Source of the DNA: Saprospiraceae bacterium
GTDB taxonomy: Bacteria; Bacteroidota; Bacteroidia; Chitinophagales; Saprospiraceae
Direction: 5' to 3'
NCBI GenBank assembly: GCA_017995875.1
Contig: JAGOIB010000054.1
Span: forward strand, 7,149-12,937
Length of the DNA: 5,789 nt
The notes below the pieces were generated by a model, which searched no databases, had not been told where the DNA came from, and saw only the letters and a program-made list of their open reading frames with translations. Made by a program: the position numbers and the translations under genes. This document shows, one piece after another, positions 1 to 5,789 of this stretch; positions within the stretch are counted from its first letter, which is position 1; every line of letters starts with the position of its first letter.

Positions 1-32
1 TCTTACGTTCTTACGCTCTTACGGTTTTAGCC
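1..32. repeat. 8-bp tandem repeat tract A (TCTTACGN)
   Basis: Three consecutive 8-bp units of the form TCTTACGN fill positions 1-24 (last base T, C, G in turn), and a degenerate fourth unit (TTTTAGCC) fills 25-32. The tract begins at the window edge, so more units may lie to the left. On the minus strand the unit reads NCGTAAGA. It lies just beyond the terminator of the collagen-like gene, so it is probably outside the operon transcript. A second tract with the same unit and the same order of variants lies at 2539-2586. No protein-coding role is apparent. Confidence 0.75.
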
Positions 33-39
33 AATACGT

Positions 40-88
40 AAAAAGGAGAAGACGCACTAACAACCTCTTTGGTGTCAGTGCGTCTTCT
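40..88 (-). terminator. Rho-independent terminator of the collagen operon
   Basis: Positions 47-58 (AGAAGACGCACT) and 77-88 (AGTGCGTCTTCT) are perfect 12-bp inverted arms around an 18-base loop, which may itself close with ACC/GGT (63-65 and 71-73). Read on the minus strand, the hairpin comes 30 bases after the stop codon of the collagen-like gene and is followed by CC and then five T residues (40-44 on the plus strand). That is the arrangement of an intrinsic terminator. The AGACGC/GCGTCT part of the stem recurs in the palindrome array at 4775-4856. Confidence 0.85.
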
Positions 89-118
89 GAAAAGATTGCC
101 TGAAGTGGCTATTGCATT

Positions 119-1657
<1,539 letters not shown>

Positions 1658-1660
1658 AGG

Positions 1661-2194
1661 TTAATTTGTTTTAAATACTTTGAATGATTTGATTTCGATA
1701 TTCTTGCGTGTCACTTGCAATACATACACGCCATTCGTAAGGTGATCCATAGGAATAGTCGTAATGACGGAATGAATAGCCTGATGCAAAACCAGTTTTC
1801 CATTGAGATCATAGAGATTCAGCGCAAGGTCATCTGCTATAGGTGATGCACTTTCACCTTCCAGTTTTAATGACGCTGACGTACTGGCCGGATTTGGAAA
1901 AACGCTTGCTGAAAGGGTGATATCTAATTCATTCGTACTCACTGTAAGAATTAGATTTGGTTGTTGTACACCCAGGTTTATGCTTCCGCTTTCGCCTCCA
2001 AAATTGGTGTATGCTGCCTGACCAATCGTGTAAGCTGCACTGCCCCCTGAGCCGGTTGCGTTTCCACCGGAGGCACTAACAGCTGTTTGTGCCTGAACAC
2101 CTGCGGAACCTAATACCAGGACAAACAGGCCAATGGCCAATCTAACCCGCGGGTATAAGGCATGGGACGATAGGTTCTTTTCTCTGTGCTTCAT
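1661..2194 (-). CDS. T9SS type A sorting domain mini-protein, 177 aa
   Basis: This is a small secreted or surface-bound protein. Residues 1-35 form a signal peptide with an unusually long basic n-region (Lys/Arg at 2, 4, 6, 16, 18), a hydrophobic core at 19-30 and likely cleavage after VQA, before Gln36. Residues 36-80 carry a Gly/Ser/Ala-rich segment (SASGGNATGSGGSAAYTIGQ, later GSINLGVQQP) of a type common in Bacteroidota. Residues 97-177 match the type A T9SS C-terminal signal: a VFPNPAS opening, LYDLNGKLVL, a GVYVLQV strand and the basic end KSFKVFKTN. Little more than 60 residues separate signal and sorting domain, so it is nearly a bare cargo tag. It is the first gene of an operon with the collagen-like protein. 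Its function is unknown; a surface anchor or assembly partner for the collagen-like protein is a guess from the pairing. In-frame methionines are absent until residue 149, so the ATG at 2194 is the only plausible ATG start. Confidence 0.85.
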   Translation of the reverse strand: MKHREKNLSSHALYPRVRLAIGLFVLVLGSAGVQAQTAVSASGGNATGSGGSAAYTIGQAAYTNFGGESGSINLGVQQPNLILTVSTNELDITLSASVFPNPASTSASLKLEGESASPIADDLALNLYDLNGKLVLHQAIHSVITTIPMDHLTNGVYVLQVTRKNIEIKSFKVFKTN

Positions 2195-2305
2195 ATTAAA
2201 CTATTTTATATGCGTTATGCTGTGGTTTACAATGGCTAAATACCAATAAATTAAAATCAGGGAGGTTAAGACTTTGAAAAACTCAGGAGGTAAGTTGGTT
2301 TCCGC

Positions 2306-2340
2306 AAAAAGGGACTCTGATCATAGAGTAATTCCTTTTT
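2306..2340 (-). terminator. Hairpin with T-run: terminator or leader attenuator
   Basis: On the minus strand AAAAAGG pairs with CCTTTTT (7 bp), and ACTCT pairs inside it with AGAGT (5 bp) around the loop ATGATC, with an asymmetric bulge (AATT against C). The 3' arm ends in five T residues, then GCGG. The flanking plus-strand sequences CGCAAAA (2303-2309) and TTTTGCG (2343-2349) are also complementary, so a competing fold exists. It may end read-through from the phosphatase. It also lies between the best promoter candidate (2368-2398) and the T9SS gene, so it could act in the leader. The stem is AT-rich, so its strength is uncertain. Confidence 0.45.
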
Positions 2341-2367
2341 CGTTTTGCGTCTAAGAGGGAATAATTC

Positions 2368-2398
2368 CAAATATAGGCATATTAAATAATAACTGCAA
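2368..2398 (-). promoter_or_regulatory. Candidate promoter for the T9SS/collagen operon
   Basis: On the minus strand, positions 2375-2368 read TATATTTG, a full match to the Bacteroidota -7 element TAnnTTTG. Positions 2398-2396 read TTG (GTTG with one more base), 20 bases upstream, which fits the -33 element. Transcription would begin near 2361-2364 and give a leader of roughly 170 bases that includes the hairpin at 2306-2340. I found no other TAnnTTTG match on this strand between 2195 and 2305. Confidence 0.45.
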
Positions 2399-2482
2399 CT
2401 GTTAACAGCTTGTTGGGGAAGTGATTCGGTTGCAACATAAACCCATGGAAACGCACACACAAACCCCACACCTCTCACGATC

Positions 2483-2528
2483 CTTCGGTCGCCGAAGCCT
2501 TTGAATGGGTATGAAATGCCATTCAAAG
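2483..2528. repeat. Two adjacent perfect inverted repeats downstream of the phosphatase
   Basis: CTTCGG (2483-2488) and CCGAAG (2492-2497) form a 6-bp stem with a 3-base loop. One base later CTTTGAATGG (2499-2508) and CCATTCAAAG (2519-2528) form a perfect 10-bp stem with a 10-base loop. Neither is followed by a T-run on either strand, so they are not typical terminators. They could stabilise the 3' end of the phosphatase message or be part of a small repeat element together with the adjoining 8-bp tract. Confidence 0.6.
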
Positions 2529-2538
2529 AGCATTGGAG

Positions 2539-2586
2539 ACTCACGTTCTTACGATCTTACAGTTTTACGGTCTTACGGTCTTACAA
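2539..2586. repeat. 8-bp tandem repeat tract B (TCTTACGN)
   Basis: Five units run from 2547 to 2586 in an exact 8-bp period: TCTTACGA, then TCTTACAG, TTTTACGG, TCTTACGG and TCTTACAA at 2555, 2563, 2571 and 2579. A degenerate unit (ACTCACGT) precedes them at 2539-2546. The last unit contains the plus-strand TTA that is the stop codon of the phosphatase. The first four units show the same order of last-base changes as tract A at 1-32, including the T-rich fourth unit, which suggests common descent of the two tracts. Confidence 0.75.
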
Positions 2587-3654
2587 TCCAAGTAGTTCTT
2601 TCATTTTTTCGAACAACTCGGTATTTTCATAAATACCCAGAAACTCTTCTGCACCCGGACCTGATGCGAAGACAGGAACCATTTGTGATGAATGGACTTT
2701 ACTCCCAAATTCTACACGTGGGACACGTTTTCCTTTCAGGCTTATGTAACCGCACTCATGATCTGCAGTGATAATCAATAAGGTATTTCCATCCTCCTTT
2801 ACCTTAGTGAGCAAGGTCTCCATCATCGTATAAGCATCCTGCATTTCAAGTGCCAACCAATCCTGATCGTTGGCGTGCGCAGCCCAATCGATCTGGGATG
2901 CTTCCACCATCATGAAATACCCTTTGTCAGCCTTCTTATGAAGCACATCCATCACCTCGCCGGCAACCCATGGGAGATAATCTCTGCCCATGGTAGCCCT
3001 GATAGGATCCTCATAAGCCGTGAAGCATGCAATCTTTGTATCCTTATGAATCTTATCAAGATTGATCTTCCCATGCATATCCTCACTGTTGATGACCTCA
3101 TAGTTATTACTCCTTAGTGTTTGCAACAGATCTGCATGATCCGAATGACGCTCCGAAAAATATTTTTCACCGCCGCCTATAAATACATCGAGATTTGATT
3201 TTACCAATTGCGCTGCAATCTCCTCATAAGACCCCCTTGAATTGACATGCGCATAAAAGGCTGCAGGGGTTGCATGGACTACAGAGGATGTTACAACAAA
3301 TCCTGTTTTCATACCGTGATCCCTGGCCAACTCCATGATCGAGGTGACGGCCGAACTATCCGGTCCAACGCCTATTGCTGCATTAAACGTTTTTACGCCA
3401 CAACTGATAGCTGTACCTGCAGCACCACTATCGGTTTCAAGATTACTTGCGGAATGTGTTTTCTGTAAACCTATCACTTCCATTTGTGTTAGTGGGGAGG
3501 GTGGCCTGTAGAGGTATTCGGCAAGAGCAATGTGGGCTAATCCCATGCCATCGCCAATAACCAGTATGATATTGGTAGGCTTCTCAGTGGCTGGTGCTTG
3601 AGGTTGAATGGGTGTACAGTAAAGCCACCAACTGAGAAAATACCCAATTAACAT
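2581..3654 (-). CDS. Alkaline phosphatase (PhoA family), 357 aa
   Basis: This is a metal-dependent phosphomonoesterase (EC 3.1.3.1) that probably acts outside the cytoplasm to release phosphate. All core active-site residues can be placed by motif against E. coli PhoA: Asp35 in IGDGMG, nucleophile Ser76 in TDSGAAGTA, Thr129 in HATPAA, Arg140 in NSRGSY, Glu251, Asp256 and His260 in EASQIDWAAH, Asp298-His299 in TADHE, and His321 before SSQMVPVFASGPG. His127 and Trp257 occupy the positions of E. coli Asp153 and Lys328, as in Vibrio-type enzymes. It is shorter than E. coli PhoA (about 470 aa), and the C-terminus MKELLGL is family-like, so it looks complete. The N-terminus (MLIGYFLSWWLYC) is hydrophobic but lacks basic residues, and Cys13 is not in a good lipobox, so export is uncertain. 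An in-frame TAG lies 12 bp upstream of the ATG, which fixes the start. The gene is divergent from the CotH-like gene. Confidence 0.93.
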   Translation of the reverse strand: MLIGYFLSWWLYCTPIQPQAPATEKPTNIILVIGDGMGLAHIALAEYLYRPPSPLTQMEVIGLQKTHSASNLETDSGAAGTAISCGVKTFNAAIGVGPDSSAVTSIMELARDHGMKTGFVVTSSVVHATPAAFYAHVNSRGSYEEIAAQLVKSNLDVFIGGGEKYFSERHSDHADLLQTLRSNNYEVINSEDMHGKINLDKIHKDTKIACFTAYEDPIRATMGRDYLPWVAGEVMDVLHKKADKGYFMMVEASQIDWAAHANDQDWLALEMQDAYTMMETLLTKVKEDGNTLLIITADHECGYISLKGKRVPRVEFGSKVHSSQMVPVFASGPGAEEFLGIYENTELFEKMKELLGL

Positions 3655-3658
3655 ACTA

Positions 3659-3691
3659 CAAATCTAATTTTGGATTTCGAACTGTTAACAA
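3659..3691 (-). promoter_or_regulatory. Candidate phosphatase promoter, predicted leaderless
   Basis: On the minus strand, 3666-3659 read TAGATTTG, a full match to TAnnTTTG, and 3691-3689 read TTG, 22 bases upstream, within the range seen in flavobacterial promoters. The -7 box ends only 4 bases before the ATG at 3654, so transcription would begin at or next to the start codon. Either the message is leaderless or the box match is accidental. Confidence 0.35.
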
Positions 3692-3699
3692 TATTTTTA
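3669..3699 (+). promoter_or_regulatory. Candidate promoter for the CotH-like gene
   Basis: TTTG at 3669-3672 and TATTTTTA at 3692-3699 (seven of eight positions of TAnnTTTG) are separated by 19 bases, the usual Bacteroidota spacing. Transcription would begin around 3703-3706, leaving a leader of about 40 bases before the ATG at 3747. The site overlaps the candidate minus-strand promoter, so the two may compete. A TGTTAACA palindrome (3683-3690) lies between the two boxes. Confidence 0.4.
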
Positions 3700-3746
3700 C
3701 CGCGAGCCACCAAATTAACCTAATATAGGGCCTTTAATGAGATTGT

Positions 3747-4778
3747 ATGCGCATTTTTCTACCCATTGTCTTGATTCTAACATGCATTACTGTCTCAGCT
3801 GTGAGCCAGGAAGACATCTCTCTCTTTGATTCATTGTACAATCAAAAAAATGTAAAAATCTCCCTGACCTATCCTTTTGATTCACTCTACAGCTCCAACC
3901 AGGAAGAAATCGATGCCTATATCAGTATAGAAACCGAACAAGGTTACCTGATGAAGGATGAAAAAATGACCCTTAATCTTCGGGGCAAATTCAGGAGGAT
4001 GAGGTGCTCGATGCCTCCGCTTCTATTGAATTTTAAAAAATCAACACTACGGGATAAACATTTGGCCCCTATTGATGAAATCAAATTGGTCACACACTGT
4101 CTTCCTAACCAGGAAGGACAGGAAAACCTGCTGGAGGAACGGATGTGTTATCAACTGTATGAAGTGGTGACACCAAACGCGTATAGGACGATTTGGCTAA
4201 CAGTCCATTATCATGATTTATCACATCCTGATGATTCCATTATCTCGACAGGATTTTTATTGGAACCAGACAAGGTCATTTCTTCAAGACTCGGACTAAC
4301 AGAAAGAAAACTGTTTAATATTTCTGAGGATTCTCTTGAATTTCAATCCTACAGCCTTGCTGCTGCTTTCAATTTTATGATTGGCAACAGGGATTGGAGC
4401 ATTGTCATGTCCCGGAATGCAAAACTATTTTTCAACAATACATTAAATAAATATGTAGTCATCCCTTACGATTTTGATTATTCAAATATCGTTGGTGCCT
4501 CCTACCGGAGAGAAACCAGGCCGGAAACCATGTTGCATCAATATGACAGGTTGTATGAAGGAGAATATTTTACGACCCGTGCTGCCGACATATTGATTTC
4601 CTTCGAAGCCTTAAAGCCAATTGTACTGGATAGAGTCATGTCAGCCAATAATCCCATGGATGAAAACCAACGGAAAAAAATATACAAATACCTGGAAACC
4701 TGGTTTAAGGAAATTGAAAAATCAAAACCAGATGAATTGAAATATGGGATGGTGTGCCCGTATAAAGGTGGGCTGTAG
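3747..4778 (+). CDS. Exported protein with CotH-kinase-like motifs, 343 aa
   Basis: I recognise the pattern of a Bacteroidota family usually left as hypothetical. Residues 1-20 are a signal peptide (MRIFLPIVLILTCITVSAVS, then Gln21), so the product is probably periplasmic or surface-exposed. Conserved-looking blocks follow: LRGKFRR (78-84) with MPPLLLNFKK (89-98), KLVTHC (113-118), Glu130-Glu131, GNRDWSIVMSRNAKLFF (213-229) and VIPYDFDYS (238-246). The last two resemble the catalytic loop (Asp216, Asn224) and metal-binding Asp motif (Asp242, Asp244) of CotH-type atypical kinases, so a protein or glycan kinase-like fold is possible but not shown. No T9SS sorting domain is present. It is divergent from the phosphatase by 92 bp, and convergent with the PLP enzyme. 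Its TAG stop overlaps the first bases of the palindrome array, so the C-terminus may have been reset by that element. Confidence 0.8.
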   Translation: MRIFLPIVLILTCITVSAVSQEDISLFDSLYNQKNVKISLTYPFDSLYSSNQEEIDAYISIETEQGYLMKDEKMTLNLRGKFRRMRCSMPPLLLNFKKSTLRDKHLAPIDEIKLVTHCLPNQEGQENLLEERMCYQLYEVVTPNAYRTIWLTVHYHDLSHPDDSIISTGFLLEPDKVISSRLGLTERKLFNISEDSLEFQSYSLAAAFNFMIGNRDWSIVMSRNAKLFFNNTLNKYVVIPYDFDYSNIVGASYRRETRPETMLHQYDRLYEGEYFTTRAADILISFEALKPIVLDRVMSANNPMDENQRKKIYKYLETWFKEIEKSKPDELKYGMVCPYKGGL

Positions 4779-4856
4779 AGACGCGATAAATCAGACGCGA
4801 TAAGCGCGATAAAAGAGACGCGATAAATCGCGTCTTTACGACCGTGATAAGTCACG
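4775..4856. repeat. REP-like array of half-palindromes, possible bidirectional terminator
   Basis: The core GCGATAA occurs at 4783, 4797, 4806 and 4820, with a variant GTGATAA at 4844. The left arm AGACGCGA is present in identical form at 4779-4786, 4793-4800 and 4816-4823, while its complement TCGCGTCT occurs once, at 4828-4835. The third arm and the complement form an 8-bp stem with a TAAA loop, followed by TTTA on the plus strand and by CTTTT on the minus strand. CGTGA (4843-4847) and TCACG (4852-4856) form a second, weaker palindrome of the same design. Palindromes of the form AGACGCGATAAATCGCGTCT are dispersed in Bacteroidota and cyanobacteria as I recall. The array fills the 90-bp gap between convergent genes and could end both transcripts. 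Confidence 0.75.
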
Positions 4857-4868
4857 TTAATTCCGCCT

Positions 4869-5789
4869 TTATGTCGTCGCGAGTGTTTTCAATCCATTGA
4901 TGAGTCGGTCGAGGTCGTCCTTAACTGTGTAAATGTGAGGAGTCACCCTGACGCCATGCACATTTTCATAATCAATGGTGGTAGTGTGGATTTTAAATTG
5001 ATTGTGCAGTGCCTCGCCTAGTTCGCCGGGTGTGCGACCATCCATGCTTACAACACAAATGGCGCAACTTCTGTCAGGATCTGTATCTGTGTTGATGTGA
5101 ATACGTGGAGTATCCCTGACAGCATTCGTCCAATACATCTTGAGAAATTGAAGCCTTTCCTGTTTCAATTGTCCGCCAATCGCGTAATAGAAATCAAGGG
5201 CCTGGCCTATGGCTTGTTCGATAGCGAACGAACGTGTACCAAGAGCTTCGAATTTCCTGATATCCGGGCTTTCGGGATCCGGACTGGCGAGATGCGGATA
5301 GAGCATGGCAATATGTTCCTTCTTGACATAGAGTAATCCTGAACCGAAAGGCGCGCACAGCCACTTATGAAGACTGGTGCCAAAATAATCGGCACCCAGA
5401 TCCGGAATATTATATTGGACGTGTGCAAAAGAATGTGCTCCATCGACCACTGTAACTGCCCCTACTGAATGCGCAACATCTGCAATTCGTTTGGATGGTA
5501 CAATATGTCCGTTCCAGTTGATCATGTGTGTGATGTGTACGACCTTGACATCAGATGTGATTTGTTCTGCATAAGCCGCTACGATTTCATTATTGGTCAT
5601 ACGGGGGAGGTCGAGTTCAACCCATTTCAGTATGATACCATCACGATGTTCGCGTTGTTTCCAGGCGTTCATCATGTTTGGATAATCCAGTTTTGAGACC
5701 ACGACTTTGTCGCCCTTTTTGAGGCGTAGACCGAAAATGATAGTTTCGAGTGCTTCACTCGCATTTCGGCATACAGCAAGTTCCTCTGC
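4869..5789 (-). CDS. Class V PLP-dependent enzyme, isopenicillin-N-epimerase-like (N-terminus outside window)
   Basis: This is a fold-type I, pyridoxal-phosphate enzyme of the aminotransferase class V / CsdA-like superfamily, presumably cytoplasmic and acting on an amino acid or amine. The reading frame stays open from the stop at 4869 to the right edge, giving 306 visible residues; the first visible are AEELAVCRNASEALETIIFG, typical of the PLP phosphate-binding region. An internal GTG at 5702 is not the start. Counting from the edge, Asp116 in VVDGAHSFAH contacts the PLP ring nitrogen, and Lys142 in GTSLHKWLCAPFGSG is the Schiff-base lysine. DYPNMMNAWKQRE, HITHMINWNGHIVP, DIRKFEALGTRS and the C-terminal GVRVTPHIYT are family signatures. 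Full members are around 400 residues, so roughly 100 are missing. Substrate cannot be told: epimerases, lyases and desulfurases share this fold, and beta-lactam synthesis is not implied. Confidence 0.88.
   Translation of the reverse strand, partial: AEELAVCRNASEALETIIFGLRLKKGDKVVVSKLDYPNMMNAWKQREHRDGIILKWVELDLPRMTNNEIVAAYAEQITSDVKVVHITHMINWNGHIVPSKRIADVAHSVGAVTVVDGAHSFAHVQYNIPDLGADYFGTSLHKWLCAPFGSGLLYVKKEHIAMLYPHLASPDPESPDIRKFEALGTRSFAIEQAIGQALDFYYAIGGQLKQERLQFLKMYWTNAVRDTPRIHINTDTDPDRSCAICVVSMDGRTPGELGEALHNQFKIHTTTIDYENVHGVRVTPHIYTVKDDLDRLINGLKTLATT

Larger units (their letters stand above)
2195..2580. other. 386-bp intergenic region, signal-rich, no convincing gene
   Basis: This gap lies between the phosphatase stop and the start of the T9SS gene, both on the minus strand. 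From right to left it holds the 8-bp repeat tract B (2539-2586), two adjacent hairpins (2483-2528), a CA-rich plus-strand stretch (about 2452-2476), an 11-mer with a TGTTAACA palindrome (2397-2407), a promoter-like pair of boxes (2368-2398), a hairpin with a T-run (2306-2340), and an imperfect direct repeat (2253-2270 and 2277-2294). A 92-codon minus-strand GTG frame (2544-2266) overlaps the hairpins and resembles no family I know, so I do not call it. Confidence 0.7.

Noticed and set aside
2274..2354. 26-codon plus-strand frame starting with TTG, preceded 8 bases upstream by GGAGG
   Set aside because: Bacteroidota rarely rely on Shine-Dalgarno sites or TTG starts, the peptide has no membrane or other recognisable feature, and the GGAGG is explained by the ACCTCC direct repeat on the other strand.
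2266..2544. 92-codon minus-strand frame in the intergenic region, starting with GTG
   Set aside because: It overlaps two perfect hairpins, the promoter candidate and the T-run hairpin, has no recognisable domain and an improbable Cys/Tyr-rich composition.
4775..4856. CRISPR-like array
   Set aside because: The repeat units are short (7-11 bp), spacing is irregular (14, 9, 14 bases), there are no unique spacers of constant length and no cas genes nearby.
5207..5443. Frames opposite or out of phase with the PLP enzyme (also 5097-5336 and 5469-5696 on plus)
   Set aside because: They overlap fully with a gene that has clear catalytic motifs, and none resembles a protein family.
5700..5702. GTG at 5702 as the start of the PLP enzyme
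   Set aside because: The same frame continues upstream for 29 more codons to the window edge and encodes family-typical sequence (RNASEALETIIFG), so the GTG is an internal valine.

Overview
The window looks like a piece of chromosome from a member of the Bacteroidota, most likely a gliding or marine/sediment lineage of the Saprospiria, Chitinophagia or Cytophagia type. The evidence is a small exported protein with a type IX secretion (T9SS) C-terminal sorting domain, mature proteins that begin with Gln after the signal peptide, promoter-like sites of the Bacteroidota form (TTG or TTTG, then about 20 bases, then TAnnTTTG), start codons without Shine-Dalgarno sequences, and AT-rich intergenic regions with short palindromic and tandem repeats. 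No sequence search was possible, so the lineage is an inference.

Layout, left to right. Positions 1-118 hold an 8-bp tandem repeat (TCTTACGN) and a strong minus-strand terminator. Positions 2194-119 (minus) form a two-gene operon: a 177-residue T9SS-sorted mini-protein, then 3 bp later a 512-residue collagen-like surface protein with 39 unbroken Gly-X-Y triplets. Positions 2195-2580 have no convincing gene but are full of signals: a candidate promoter for the operon, a terminator- or attenuator-like hairpin, two further hairpins and a second copy of the 8-bp repeat tract. Positions 3654-2581 (minus) encode a compact alkaline phosphatase with a complete active site. A 92-bp divergent promoter region separates it from a plus-strand gene (3747-4778) for an exported protein of a Bacteroidota family with CotH-kinase-like motifs. 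Positions 4775-4856 hold a REP-like array of half-palindromes between convergent genes. From 4869 to the right edge (minus) is most of a class V PLP-dependent enzyme of the isopenicillin-N-epimerase-like group; its N-terminus lies outside the window.

Four of the five genes appear to encode exported products: collagen-like fibre, T9SS cargo, phosphatase and CotH-like protein. The clearest functional unit is the T9SS mini-protein/collagen operon. The phosphatase, the CotH-like gene and the PLP enzyme have no evident pathway in common. I do not see a defence system, mobile element with a transposase, CRISPR array or RNA gene. The least explained features are the two dispersed 8-bp repeat tracts in matching register, the half-palindrome array with several identical left arms and one right arm, and a hairpin sitting inside the predicted leader of the collagen operon.
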